A DNA stretch of 64,000 nt from Rosa chinensis (Eukaryota > Streptophyta > Magnoliopsida > Rosales > Rosaceae): NCBI RefSeq assembly GCF_002994745.2, contig NC_037094.1, forward strand, positions 11,531,001 through 11,595,000. The letters are read 5' to 3'. The position numbers and the translations under genes are program-made. Positions 22,445 through 34,588 of the stretch are shown one piece after another; position 1 is the first letter of the stretch, and each line of letters opens with the position of its first letter. Below the pieces are notes generated by a model that ran no database searches, was not told the DNA's origin, and saw nothing but the letters and a program-made list of their open reading frames with translations.

Positions 22445-24448
22445 TCCCCCTCTTCACCTCAAATCCAATACCAAAAAAAAAAACATAAAGGAAAAAGCTT
22501 AGCAAAAACAAACAGGGAAGACAACCTCCCAAAAACAGAAAAGAAAAAAAACTAAAAGAAATAAAATATAAATGTTGTATTTGAGATATTAGAGGAAACT
22601 AATGAAAATTAAAGTTTAGGCATTTGCTCTGAAAATTTTCTCTTAACTAGAGAAAAGCTGCTTAACGAACAGAGACGTGCTCTGTTTTACTTATACTTAG
22701 TTACTGGTTTGAGTTTACTTGTAAATCATGTGACTCTACATTTCTACATTTCTACATTTCTACATTTCTACATTTCTTGCATTTTGAGTTACTGGTTTGA
22801 ATTTACTTGTAAATCATGTGATTCTACATTTCTTGCATTTCGTTTGTCATCCAGTTCATACCGGTTGTTCTCTCCTCACTGTTGGAAGGAGTACGAAATT
22901 TCAGCCTCATCATAACCTCAACTCCACATCTTAATACGTTGTAAGCTTCATAAGGTCACCTCAACTCCACATCTTAATACGTTGCAAGCTTCATAAGGTC
23001 GCAGGGCACAACATGGGCAAGCCAAAGTATCATGCACATATAGTTATATATACCAAAACTGTATATATAAGGTAGGGACATAAATAATAGATAAACAAGA
23101 ATATGAGGTAGGGACATAAATAATAGATAAACTACCCAATCAAAAACTGTAGTCTGTTTATTATTTAGCAAAGGGGTCATTTTAAGTTAAAAATACCACC
23201 TCTAGTTAGTACCCAGAATCATTCGTGTTAATTTGATATATGTCCAATAACACATCCAATATGTTTTTCCGTTATAACGCTTCTCACCAGACCCATGTGA
23301 ATTGCACGTCTTCATTTGTGGCATTAGTGTGTGCAAAGTAGTGATTGCGAGAGTGCTGCTTTGATTCATCTTGCTGGATTTACAGCACACACAAAAGTTG
23401 TGGAGTATTTTCGAAATAGATTGGATATGGTAAGAAAAATTAGAGGAGGTGACTCAAGTGACGTCAATTGTACACACAAGTGAGCAAAACTACATTTAAT
23501 GCTTCGCCCTTTTGAAAAATATATAAGACTCACTTTCATAGCAATTTCAATTTTCACATTCGACGACTACCGATTAAAATATTCACTTTTTTTGGACAAG
23601 TATAAAATTTGTTTTTTTTTTCCGAGTATAAACTTGTTAGTTAACGGTAAAAGAAACAATTGGGGCGCGAGGGGTTCAGAAAATTCTTCTATGCACCGAT
23701 AGTGCAAGTGAATAAACATATCTCAGACGTTGATATTTAGAGCCAATCTTTTTTCAAATAATAAAAAAGTGTAATTAATCTTATCTAACCGTATATTTGT
23801 ATTTGTATTTATACACTGAATACTCCCTCGCCTGTCCCTTAAGTTTTCATTTCTGATCAAAACCTTTTGTCTTCTCTCCTCACAACGGCTCTTTCACCTT
23901 GAACCAGCGCCGAGAGCTATCGCCGCCGATCATCAGCCAAAGGCAAGCTTTCTTCTTCTTCTTCTTCCATTCTCATTATCGCACTAAATTTACACACAGT
24001 AGCTAGCTATTATTTCTGTTTGTTTAAATTAGAAACCAAACTTTAGCTTCACTTCACTGATTTGGGGCTCTTTCCTTTTCTGTACTCGATTACTCCTCAA
24101 GTTCTGATCTTTTTTTTTTTTTTTGAATAACAATTTCTGATCTTTTTGTGTTTATTGTTTTCATTTTCTGCTATGACTAAACTAAAGCGAACAATCACAT
24201 CAGGATCGTTAAGTAAACCCTAGCATTATCATCTCCTTTGGTAAACCCTAGGACAAGCTTGTTGGTCTAGATCGTCACACATTAGCTGTTTCAGTAATTA
24301 TTGTTCGATTTAAGCAGACATGAAAACCCTAACTTCACTGATTTGGGGCTATTTCCTTGGCTGGACCAAGTCCCCAAGTTCTAAGTTTTTGTGTGTTTGA
24401 TTTCTGCTATATATTGCTATGACTAGACTAGAGTGAGGAATCAGAACA
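22445..24448. other. Spacer and 5' region of PPR gene 2, with small tandem repeats
   Basis: Contains an 8-bp minisatellite (CTACATTT, five copies, 22736-22775) and a roughly 85-bp duplication of the surrounding GTTACTGGTTTGA phrase (22700, 22787). A 43-bp tandem duplication at about 22916-23001 and a duplicated GAGGTAGGGACATAAATAAT phrase (23068, 23105) follow. 23820-24448 is the leader of PPR gene 2. Its donor site, aligned with the GT of copy 1, reads AAAG|GCAAGC (23940-23946), so a GC-AG leader intron is possible. No other gene. Confidence 0.5.
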
Positions 24449-26236
24449 ATGGCGGCGGACGACGCTGAATTGAAATCCACCACTCTCCTCCCCGATGACC
24501 TGGAGCGGCCGCCGGAGGACTTGCAAGAAGTACTCGGAAAGATGTTTACTGAGGAAGCTCTGACCAGCAATACAATCAAGATGGTGGAGGGTTTGTTGAG
24601 GGATGGCTTTATGAACATGGGATTGGAGATTGGGGCCAAGGTTCAGGAGACCAATGAGGTGCCCAGGGTTGTCACCGACACTGCGGTCATGGAGCACTAC
24701 ATCAATGCCACCGGAGACAGGACCAAGGATGCTCTCAGAGTGTTCAAGCACATGTTGGTTTCAGGGGTGGAACCGAATGCCTACACATATGCCGTCATCA
24801 TCAAGGCCCTTGCTGCTGCTGACCTAAAGAAGAACCCCAATTTCATTGTTTATGCCAAGAATTATTTTGTGGAGATGTTGGACAGGGGAATGCAGCCGAA
24901 TGAGGAGACTTATGAGGCAGTGTTGGAAGGCATTGGCCACACTGAGAATAAGGCCGAGGCTGAGGAGGTGCGCAGGGAGTTTGTGGAGAATGTGAAAGCA
25001 AAGGGGTTTGTGCTGGTGCTCCAGAAGGAGGCCGAGGAGAGGGCTAATCCTCCATCATTGAAGTCCGAGATGGATGTGCTTAAGGAACATGTAATGAAGG
25101 TGTTTGAGGATGCCACCAGAGACTGTGAAGACGAGAATGCACGAGCAAGATTCAGAGAGATTGGGGAGGACTATGAATCACTGAGCAAATGTGCATTCGA
25201 CCTTTTTAATGCTTTGGTACGTAAAGGGCTCAATGAGGAAGCCAAAGAGCTCTTTAAGCCTCTGTTGGATACAGCCATACTGCCCGACGAGGCTGTCTTT
25301 ATCATCGTCATCCTTTTTAGCAGGACCAAGAGTGATGCTCTGAAGGTGTATGAGCATATGTTAGCTTATGGGATCACCCCCAGCTCCTGCACTTACAATT
25401 TACTCATCGCGACGCTTTCTCTTGATCCCAATTTCATTGGGCATGCCAAGAAGTATTACCTGGAAATGTTGGATAAAGGTATGAAGCCCTGTTTGAGGAC
25501 CAGCTTGGCTTTGTTCAACGGCATTGCTTGCCTGGAATCATTGGAGAATGGCGAGGAGTTTCTTGAGCAGGTAAAGCCAAAGGGGGTCTTGCCTGATGTC
25601 GGTGAAGGCCATTTCACTGAGCTAATGAAGGCATTGAAGTTGTATGATGATCTCCAAAAGAGAACCTCGGACAAAGATATTCAAGAAGTTATCTGCAGGG
25701 TCACATTAGATGGTTTCAAGAACCAGTCATCGAAAATGTTCTATGCTATGGTAGAAGATGGCAATGTAGGCGAGGCAATGGATCTCTTTCAATCAACAGT
25801 TGAGAGTCGCATCAATCCCATGGTCATAGTTCACACTGCTGTTATTGAAGCCTACATCAAATGTAACAATAACAAGGGTGCTCTCCAGACCTACCTGGAC
25901 ATGTTAGCTGCTGGACTTGCACCTAACTCCTACATGTACAGTGTTTTGATCAAGGGACTCTCTGTTGATGCCAACTACTTTAAAGATGCTAAGAAATATT
26001 TGGTTGAGATGCTGGACAAGGGCATGCATCCAAATGTTGCTACCTACACTGCAGTGTTAGAGGGTTTTGCAAGGCAGGAGGACAAGAAAGCTGAGGAAGA
26101 GGGAAAAGAGTTTCTGGAGGTCATGATGGCTAAGGGGTTTGTCCCTGATACCGAGGCTGTGAGGGAGGTGTTAAAGGGCAGACCAACACCTGTAATTAGC
26201 AGGGTCATGAGCATTATCCTTTCCAAGTTGGAGTAG
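24449..26236 (+). CDS. Pentatricopeptide-repeat (PPR) protein, tandem copy 2
   Basis: Intronless 595-aa paralogue of the PPR gene at 15845, with the same three-module layout and conserved NPNF/DPNF...EMLDKGM motifs. The main differences are a changed N-terminus (MAADDAELKSTTLLPDDLER), a shorter loop in the second module (VILFSRTKSDALKVYEHML in place of VIHIYGAGNIMGHALKAY) and scattered substitutions. The reading frame is fully open, so it has probably been kept by selection. As with copy 1, an organelle-targeting peptide is not obvious. The expected role is RNA binding; substrate unknown. Confidence 0.85.
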   Translation: MAADDAELKSTTLLPDDLERPPEDLQEVLGKMFTEEALTSNTIKMVEGLLRDGFMNMGLEIGAKVQETNEVPRVVTDTAVMEHYINATGDRTKDALRVFKHMLVSGVEPNAYTYAVIIKALAAADLKKNPNFIVYAKNYFVEMLDRGMQPNEETYEAVLEGIGHTENKAEAEEVRREFVENVKAKGFVLVLQKEAEERANPPSLKSEMDVLKEHVMKVFEDATRDCEDENARARFREIGEDYESLSKCAFDLFNALVRKGLNEEAKELFKPLLDTAILPDEAVFIIVILFSRTKSDALKVYEHMLAYGITPSSCTYNLLIATLSLDPNFIGHAKKYYLEMLDKGMKPCLRTSLALFNGIACLESLENGEEFLEQVKPKGVLPDVGEGHFTELMKALKLYDDLQKRTSDKDIQEVICRVTLDGFKNQSSKMFYAMVEDGNVGEAMDLFQSTVESRINPMVIVHTAVIEAYIKCNNNKGALQTYLDMLAAGLAPNSYMYSVLIKGLSVDANYFKDAKKYLVEMLDKGMHPNVATYTAVLEGFARQEDKKAEEEGKEFLEVMMAKGFVPDTEAVREVLKGRPTPVISRVMSIILSKLE

Positions 26237-27290
26237 TTATGCTTTATCAATGTTATTCTAGCAGCATTAGGATTAGGTTTTTGGCAGGAGCTAGAGAGTG
26301 AAAAATTATGTTGTACTAGGTTTGAATATGGGATTTTGTGCTGTTCTCTGTGGTCGCTTCTGAATGTTGACACCGAAGTAGTCTGGTGCTAATTCCATTT
26401 GTTTCTGTTTCTCTTATTCTGATGTTTTGCGTTCATATCTTTTCCTTTCTAGATACACTAAATTATTTGCTGCTTGCAGGTTGGGTATGTAGAAATAGAT
26501 GCAAATATCAAATTGAACAAGATGCTGTACTTGCTTTGCAATAATGGTATATCCAAAAGGAAAAGCAATCTGAGAAGTTGAGCTAGATTCACAATTTGCT
26601 CTGTTCCTGTGATTTATGAATTCCTTGTAGTTTGTATTTTTTGTTCTTGGTTCAAGCTTCTCTTCCGTTGCAACTTAACCACCTCATCGTACATGTTTGT
26701 GCAATTACGGGAGTGTTACATAACATTATTGGGTTGTTGTCTTCTCCATTGGAGTAGAAAGGAATGCTAGGCCGATTTTGAGAATTCAGAGTGGTTAAAG
26801 TAAAAAAAAATTATTTTTTATTTTAAATTGGATAATTGGGCTTCTGTTTCTTGCATTCTTTTGTCTTTCACCTGATGCATATGTCTGTTGACATACCTTT
26901 TGGTTTTGCTGCGTATCGCCCTTGCCAACTGATGATTAGACAAATATGTTTCACTGTTTTTGGGTTTTTTACTTCTGATCTCAAATTTTGAGTATGCAAT
27001 TTGTTATTCCCACTTTTATCCAAAAGACAAGTTTTATGTGTTAACATGGTCTAGAACTGGCAAAAACTTCTTTCGGCATGCTTGCTGGACAGCCAAGAAA
27101 ACAGAAGGTGTTCAAAGGAAAAGTCATAGAATTACGTCAATTAACCAAATGAGTTTACAACGATCTTGGATGACAGAAGTCACAACGGTTGGAGATTCAT
27201 TGACGTGCTTTTGATTATTGGATATGTATCAGACTATCAGTTGTTACTTATATTAGCGTAGTCTGTGAAATGTGGTCTGTGATACGGTTT
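26237..27290. other. 3' flank of PPR gene 2
   Basis: 26240-26770 mirrors the 3' flank of PPR gene 1. 26960-27214 is an open stretch with no recognisable protein. No gene seen. Confidence 0.4.
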
Positions 27291-28445
27291 CAGTTTGTCA
27301 CTCATTTTGTGGACATTTATATTGAGGTAAGAATATACCTTATTAACAGCTCAAATTAAGATGACATGTTGATGAAGAGAACGCCTTCCGTGATTAATTT
27401 ATTATGGTTTTCAGAGCGATCTTAACTAGCTGCGTCAAGTTGTTTAAGCTAAGTTTTGTGTGATAATGTGTGACGCGAGTACTTTGCATTGGAAGCTTTC
27501 TTTCCTTCAAGATCTTTTCCTGCAAAATGGGAAAAGGTTAATCCGTTGATGCACGTACGTGCAAGTTATGAATGATGGACGTCAAGATTTGGCTCATCTG
27601 AGTTGTCTCCAGTTTCATAAAGAGCATTGCGGAAACCGGAAAAGCTTATGTGCACAACTCTCTAGATGTTAATGGTACTCCAGTTCTGATTTTGCAGGAT
27701 ATACTCGGCGGAAGAACCGAAGATAGTGAAGAAGGTTTTGGTTTTTGAAGAAAGCAGAAAAAAAAGGCGGCATCAAAGAGCTAAGATATTTGTCAGAGTT
27801 CCTGTTAAGTTTTTGATCTGCATGTGAGAAAATTTGACTTGTATTTGAGAAGATGTAGATTTTTGGAACAATATATGTATGCTCCCAACTTTTTCTTGAA
27901 TTTGAACGACTGTCTTAGTTGACATTATCATTCCATATTCTATACAGCATTTTAAGATAAATGTCCTTACTCTTGTCACTGCCAACTTGATATGATCCAT
28001 ATTTTGCTGGAAAAAATTGTTCATGAAATCCAATATCCATACAAATTGTTTCAACTATTTTCATCCAAAAGTGTTTCCAGTCTAATCCTATGTGCATTAA
28101 TTATATTGCTTCTGAATATAAGCTTTGTTGCTTAAGATTTTTGTCTTAGTTGATAATTTGCCTGAATAATACAAATTGTTGGAGTGAGCAACGACATTAA
28201 TTTGGTTTCTGATGAATGCAGATACAATGAGACAATCCTAAAGGGCGTTATCGCAAACAGAGTCTAGCACATAATGCTACCGAGATCACACTAGTGATCA
28301 ATTTTGGTAGGTTTGTCAACAATATCTCACCTACCACAGAATGTGATCAGCTTATCAAAACTTGATTTGCAGCTAATAATTTTTAACATTTGAATGAGTA
28401 GTAGTATGACTATAAAGTGGTGATCATGTAACATGCAAGTAAGGA
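27290..28445 (+). pseudogene. CRAL-TRIO copy 3, relic
   Basis: 27330-27545 aligns with intron 2 of the intact CRAL-TRIO gene (10190-10440). 27574-27690 is a degenerate exon 3, with GTCAAGATTTGGC, GGAAAAGCTTATGTGCACAA and GATGTTAATGGTA in order but with frame-breaking changes. 28370-28445 matches the 3' flank (GAGTAGTAGTATGACTATAA, GTGATCATGTAACAT). The exons between are missing. It lies downstream of PPR gene 2, as copy 2 lies downstream of PPR gene 1. Confidence 0.78.
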
Positions 28446-28753
28446 ACAGGTGGCCGCGATCCCAGCAGACCTGAGACCTCGGTAACAAAACCCTAACGGC
28501 TTTGCCGTACGTGGTGCTCTCAGCCAGAAACCCTAAAAGAGAAAATTGTCTTTTCATAAGCCATTCAGAACACGTACTTCTAATAATAAAGCACTGGGTT
28601 ATATTATTATATAGAAGCAATGGCATTTGGCGCGTTTTTTGCGCATATGCAACCAACGGTCACGAAAACCCGAAAGCCATAGCCCTTCACCGGCCTTCCT
28701 TCCCCAAACAAATCTAACTCTCTCTCTCTCTCTCTGCTTTGGATGCCCCGAAC

Positions 28754-31720
28754 ATGGTGCACAGCTTCCACCCCTATACGGCGGCCTCGGCCCGCTTCCG
28801 GCAAATCTCGGTGCCCTTCAACCTGCGCAAGACAAAGCCACGGTGGTCGGAGATCTTGGACCCGGGATCCGAAACAGTGACACGGTGGAACTACATCTTC
28901 TTCGTGATCTGCATCATGGGCCTCTTCCTCGATCCCCTTTTCTTCTTCTTACCCCTCATCGGCGGAAAAGCCTGCATGGAGACCGACCTCCAAATCAGCA
29001 TCTACGTCACCTCAATCCGCACAATCGCCGACTTGTTCTACATCTTCCACATTATCATCAAGTTTCGTATTGCCTTTATTGCCCCTGGCTCTAGGGTTTT
29101 CGGCCGCGGCCAGCTAGTTAAGGACCCCTGGGCCATTGCCTCGCGCTACCTCAAAAAGGACTTCTCCATTGACCTAGCCGCCTGTCTACCACTCCCCCAG
29201 GTCCTATATTTAAAGACATTCATTCAGTTTTTTCTTTTGTTGAATGTATGACAATGTAATTGATTGATGCATTTGATGAGTACGTAATGTGTTGTTAGTA
29301 TTGGTTTGTTTTGTTAATGCAGATTATGATTTGGTTTGTGATTCCAGCGACGAGAAACTCGACAGCTGCTTATACTAATCATACACTTTCCTTGATCGTT
29401 CTCATTCAATACATCCCCCGATTTATTCAGCTTTTCCCTCTAAACCGGCGGATTGCTAAGAACACTGGTGTTGTGGCCAAGACTGCTTGGTCAGGGGCAG
29501 TGTACAATCTTATTCTTTTTGCGCTAACTGCACATGTAACGAGCCTGCATTTCTCTATGCGTCCCAATGAATAGCTCAAACTGAATTAGGCGTATGAAAT
29601 GATAGTTAACTGTTGTTGTTCCAAATTGTCAGTGCAGATTGTTGGATCTTCGTGGTATGTGTTGTCCATTAAACGGCAGTACGAGTGTTGGAAACAGGAA
29701 TGTGGCAAGGAACATAATGGGACACATTCTCCATCCTGTAATCTTGAGTTTCTTGATTGTAAAACTACAAATAATCGTGAACGCCAAGCTTGGTTGGAGA
29801 AAACAAACGTGAATGAGAACTGCGATGCTATAAATGATGAGGGAAAATTTCAGTTTGGAATGTTTAAAGAGGCATTCAAAAATGACGTCGCTTCTGCACC
29901 CTTCGTTAGTAAATATTTCTATTGCCTTTGGTGGGGTATGAGAAATTTATGGTATGTCATTTTGTTATGTTTGAAAACAGTTTAAAGTCCATGCCTTTTT
30001 TTTCCTGTTACAAATGATTGCATGTACTAGTTAGTTAGTTACTGAGAGTGGACATATATACATAATATATAGTTGAAATGCAAGCTGTTTCTGCTGATTC
30101 ATGTGTTAAATCATTTCATGATATGCAGTGCATATGGACAAGATATTGAAGTAAGCACTATGGTTGGTGAAACCTCGTTTTGCATTACCATTGCGTCAAT
30201 TGGCCTCGTCCAGTTTTCACATCTCATGAGTCAGATTCAGGTATCAGTTGCATTATGAGAAATATGGAACTCATATCATCTATGTTACGTACAGTTGGTT
30301 GCATTATTCTATCAGCTGGTTGGTAACTTTTGGCAACATTAATTAGTCACACTTGAAGCAAAAACTAGAGTCCAAGCTAGGGAGTATCGCTTAGTTTCTT
30401 ATTCCAAATAATTAACTGTACCTTTTCTCTCAGTCCTGACATTGACATATTATTTTCTGATTTCTCAAGACCTTTCTGCAATCTACGACGGCTAGACTTG
30501 AAGAGTGGAGGGTCAAAAGAAGAGACACAGAGGAGTGGATGAGGCACCGTCAACTCCCTCCAGAATTGCAAGAACGTGTGCGTCGGTTTGTTCAATATCA
30601 GTGGATTGCCACAAGAGGCGTTGATGAAAAATCCATCTTAAATTCCCTGCCTTTGGATATACGACGTCAAATTCAAAGGCATCTATGCCTTGCCCATGTT
30701 CGCCGAGTAAGTCTTTGTTGTGTCTTATTATATATTATTCACAGACACTAGCTTCTTGTAAGTCATGGCAATGTCATTCATAGGTTGAATTGATAATTGA
30801 TGGTCACAATGTCATATATGTAGGCTTAAATGCACAATGCAGCTTGATCAGTCTTATAAGTTGGCATTATTTACTGATTGAAACCTATCGGATTAAAGGG
30901 TGGTTAAATTCAATTTCAGGTTCCCTTCTTCGCACAAATGGATGATCAGCTCTTGGACGCCATATGCGAACGCCTCAAGTCATCCTTAAATACCAGAGAC
31001 ACACACATCTTTCGGGAGGGTGCTCCGGTGAGTGAGATGCTTTTCATTGTCAGAGGGCAACTCGAAAGCTCCACGACTGATGGTGGAAGGACAGGATTCT
31101 TCAACTCCATCACCCTAAGAGCCGGTGACTTCTGTGGTGAAGAGTTGCTGACATGGGCCTTAATGCCTTCATCCAGTCTAAACCTTCCGGTCTCAACTCG
31201 AACTGTGAAGTCCCTCACTGAAGTCGAGGCATTTGCACTCCGAGCTGAAGACCTCAAGTATGTTGCGAGTCAATTTAAGCGCCTTCACAGCAAAAAACTG
31301 CAGCACGCATTTAGGTACTACTCCCACCAGTGGAGGACTTGGGGAGCTTGTTATATACAAGTTGCCTGGAGACGATACAAAAAGAGGAAGTTGGCGTTGG
31401 ATTTGTTCAGGGAGGAGGAGTACTATTACACACATGTTTTGGACCAAGACCCTGACTATAACAATGGATCAACTAGTGGTGCAGACGACGATGACGACGA
31501 CAACGACGATGAAGGTCCAACTAAGACCTCATCGCTGCGTCGTATGGCAGAGCAATTGCACATTCCACTCGGGCCTGCAATTTTGGCTTCCAAGTTTGCT
31601 GCAACCACCAAAAGAGGACTTCGGAAGGTGGCAACACGGCTTGAGCGTGAAACTAGCAGTGCCAAAATGCCCAAAAAGTTGTTTAAGCCGAACGAGCCAG
31701 ATTTCTCAAAAGATAGTTGA
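28754..31720 (+). CDS. Cyclic nucleotide-gated ion channel (CNGC), group III-like
   Basis: Six exons: 28754-29200, 29323-29535, 29638-29951, 30129-30240, 30470-30706 and 30920-31720. They total 707 aa. It is a plasma-membrane, Ca2+-permeable cation channel gated by cyclic nucleotides and calmodulin. In order: a short cytosolic N-terminus; S1 from about residue 45 (WNYIFFVICIMGLFLDPLFF); S2-S6; a pore with WWGMRNLCAYGQDIEVSTMV; a C-linker (ARLEEWRVKRRDTEEWMRHR); and a cyclic-nucleotide domain starting about residue 442 (VPFFAQMDDQLLDAICERL ... GDFCGEELLTWAL). An IQ-type calmodulin site follows (YIQVAWRRYKKRK). The phrase LDPGS...RWN and the GG-x-x-CM-x-TD loop suggest group III (CNGC14-18). 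Oddities are GQD in the filter where GQN is usual and a run of aspartates at about residue 620. It converges on the apyrase gene. Confidence 0.9.
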
Positions 31721-32447
31721 GTGTCGTCGATCCAAATCATTTTTAAGTATCACAGTAAATCTTATAGAGTGATTCCCAGTGAGTTTAACTTAATTAGGAT
31801 TATTGTGACTTGTAAATAATCGACTATTATGCTACATTCCCATGTGTGTTGTGAATCTAAAATATTGTATCTTGACCACCAACTTTTCTTATATGCAGTG
31901 TTGTAACCCCATGTAGCCTACCATTTTCAAAGTTTATTTTTTTTTACCAGTTCTACGACGCAATTCTACCATAAATCAACAAACCCACTTTTAGCAATTG
32001 CAATGGTAAAGCTGTATAGGATACAACCACTGAATCACGTAGGTTAGAATTTCCACTCAACCTCTGTGGAACATTAATCCATCTACATCTTGCACTCTCT
32101 TCCAAGGATGTAGGGACTAGGGAGCGAGGTACGGGTAAGGAGGGTCACTTGACCTTCTTAACTAGTACAGAGTTATAGGTAAAGATAGTGACACGATACT
32201 TGTTTCGTGTTCTGAAATTTTTTGGCTTCAACGTGACCGTTGCACAGCTCATCATGGAGATATAATTCACAATAATACAAAATGATGTGCGAACATAAAA
32301 TATGCAATGAACTCTCATCCTGCACTTGATTTTTTTCCACACTCATGAGTCGTGAACGAACTGACTCAAATTTGGACCACAAACTATAGGACCTGTTTGA
32401 TACGATGGTGCACCAACTTCCGGCAATGCATATCATAGGCAGAGCTT
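31721..32447. other. Shared 3' spacer of convergent genes
   Basis: About 730 bp between the stop codons of the CNGC (+) and apyrase (-) genes. It should contain both 3' UTRs. No other gene. Confidence 0.5.
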
Positions 32448-34588
32448 CTAATCCATCATCTTTTGTCCTCTTACTGACAAAGAAGCTCTATCCGCAACCT
32501 TGCTACCTATCATAGGTAGCTTCACTTTACTAAAGTAGACAATGAATAGAAGACACAGAAGCGAAACCAGTACAAAAATCGGTAAGGATACAACCTTCAT
32601 ACAAAAGTTTGAAATGCTAATTTGAGATCGAGTAGTACTTAGCCATAAATATTCTCCCTCTACCAATGCAGCTCCTAATGTCCAACTAACATCCCCAGGA
32701 CCAAAAATGATCTCTTTGTCACCAAGACAGAGAGCATCTTCAATGAGTGATGCCATATAAGGCACCCGGAAACAATATTGCCAAGCATAATATCCGTTTT
32801 GTGATAGGTTGGTCCATGATCTAGAGCATAACTGCTGGCCTTTCTCCCAAATCTTTGTCAAGGTGGCTCTTGAACTCAAATTTAATTTGTCATAAACAGC
32901 AAAGAAACCAGACAAGGCATGAAAGTGGGCTGTGGGATGAGCAACAGCTGTCAAGTTTATTATATCACTGCCTGTGAACATGAGCAGAGAATTAGAAGAG
33001 TGATGGGAATCCTTAAACTCCCTTTGATAAGAAGAAAAGGGGAAAATGTCCAAGGAACAGCATCTAATGCATGCTAACTTGCCAAGTCATGCGCATAGAG
33101 GTACAGTGATGCAAACAACAACTGAGACCTGTCTTTCAGTCACTCATGCATTTTGCAATCCATTGGTATAACTAATAGCAAGCGGGGAATTTTACTGATA
33201 TCATTTATATACAAATAACACACTTGGGATTTCTGTTAATCTATTCATGAGCATGTAAAAATTCTAGAGGTTGATTTTGATGTAGAAGTATTTGCTCTTT
33301 CAGTACAAAAAAAAAAAAAATTAAATAACTGGGAATTCATAGTAATAGCCTCTTTTTTCTTTTTTGGACACGATATAAACTTTTCTAATTAAATTGCATG
33401 AGCAAGAGATGTTTCGAAACAAACAAAAGAAACAATGAACTTCCTCAACAGCTCAGTGGGTGAATAAATATAGTACTTACCCCTATCAGAGCACCTTGCT
33501 GAGTCGGGTGTGCTTGAACTCATAGCAGCAGCCCTTGCAAGTCTTCTACATTGCTCCCAGTTTTGTTCTCCAACCAGATACACAGAAGACAATTTAGTTT
33601 CCTGCACTTTACTAGTCATATTTTCCTGACCGCCAGCATTTGGCTGAAAGCAACCACTGCAGGTATAATTTTGCACAATATCCGAACTAAGACAAGGGTG
33701 TCTGATCTCCAATTTACCAACTCTACTTTCTCTGAGTTGTTCCACGTTGCTGAGCATAACAACCGTCCTATCAAATGCTTCATTCAATCCAAATGCTGGT
33801 AACGAGTATGCCAAAATATTATGTTCAACGAAACCAAACTTTGATCTCACCAAGTGTGTGTCTTCTCTTGCATCTTCATTTTCCACAACAACCTGCAATG
33901 ACGAACCTCCCAAGTCAACAAGTCCCAAAGTGGGCAACCTTGAATGATTCCTAAAGCTACCCATTTTATAGTTTAGAGCCACCCAACCATAATAAGCTTC
34001 TTCTTTGCCACTCAACACCCTTATCCAACTCTTTTTATGAAAAAAAGAATGTTGCTTTACAACAGCGTCCACATCATCCAAGACCCGTCTAGCATCTTCC
34101 ACGGGCAACCTCCTTAATCCAGCAGTAGCTAGAACAAAAATAGGGGTGTCATCATGTCTTTCAACAGGAACCTTATGTTCTGCCCATGTAATTAACGGTT
34201 CCAAAGATGCTCTTATTCCTGACAAGTTACCAACAAATTTATCCAAACCAGGTTCAGTTTGCAGGCAGTGATACTTGCAACTTTTCAAAAGCTTACCCTC
34301 AGTTGAATTGTCGGGATAAGTATACAATAAAATAGGCAATTCCTTATTACTTTCTTCTACCAGCCACTCATACACATTCACTCGTGTCCCTGTGCTCCCA
34401 CAATCCACAACCACGGTATAATATGGCCCTTTAGATACACCATGGCCTCTCCCAGATTCGAATGCAAAATAGACACCAAGCAATAGGAGCCCTGTAACTA
34501 AAACAAGAATAGTTGTTTTCAATGCCTGTTTGTGTTGAGTAAATCCCATGCTCGAAAGCTTAAGTTTGGAAGGCGATTTAGGTTCCAT
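32448..34588 (-). CDS. Apyrase (GDA1/CD39 NTP/NDPase), APY7-like
   Basis: Two coding exons, 33481-34588 and 32448-32971, joined in phase 1 across a 509-bp GT-AG intron. They give 543 aa. The enzyme hydrolyses nucleoside tri- and diphosphates, usually in the Golgi or outside the cell. The five apyrase conserved regions are visible: VVDCGSTGTRVNVYEW, VLATAGLRRL, GKEEAYYGWVALNY, LVDLGGSSLQVV and GPGDVSWTLGAAL. One membrane segment lies near the N-terminus (about residues 24-43) and another near the C-terminus (LPIFVLVSLLCLLFIVYF), so both ends are anchored. It lacks the long N-terminal extension of Arabidopsis APY7. A leader exon probably ends at the donor near 35286 (minus strand), giving a leader intron. 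Confidence 0.88.

Noticed and set aside
22736..22775. CRISPR-like short repeats
   Set aside because: Five adjacent 8-bp units without spacers: a minisatellite in a plant genome.
26960..27214. 84-codon frame downstream of PPR gene 2
   Set aside because: Not conserved in the corresponding region of the duplicate unit; no known motif.
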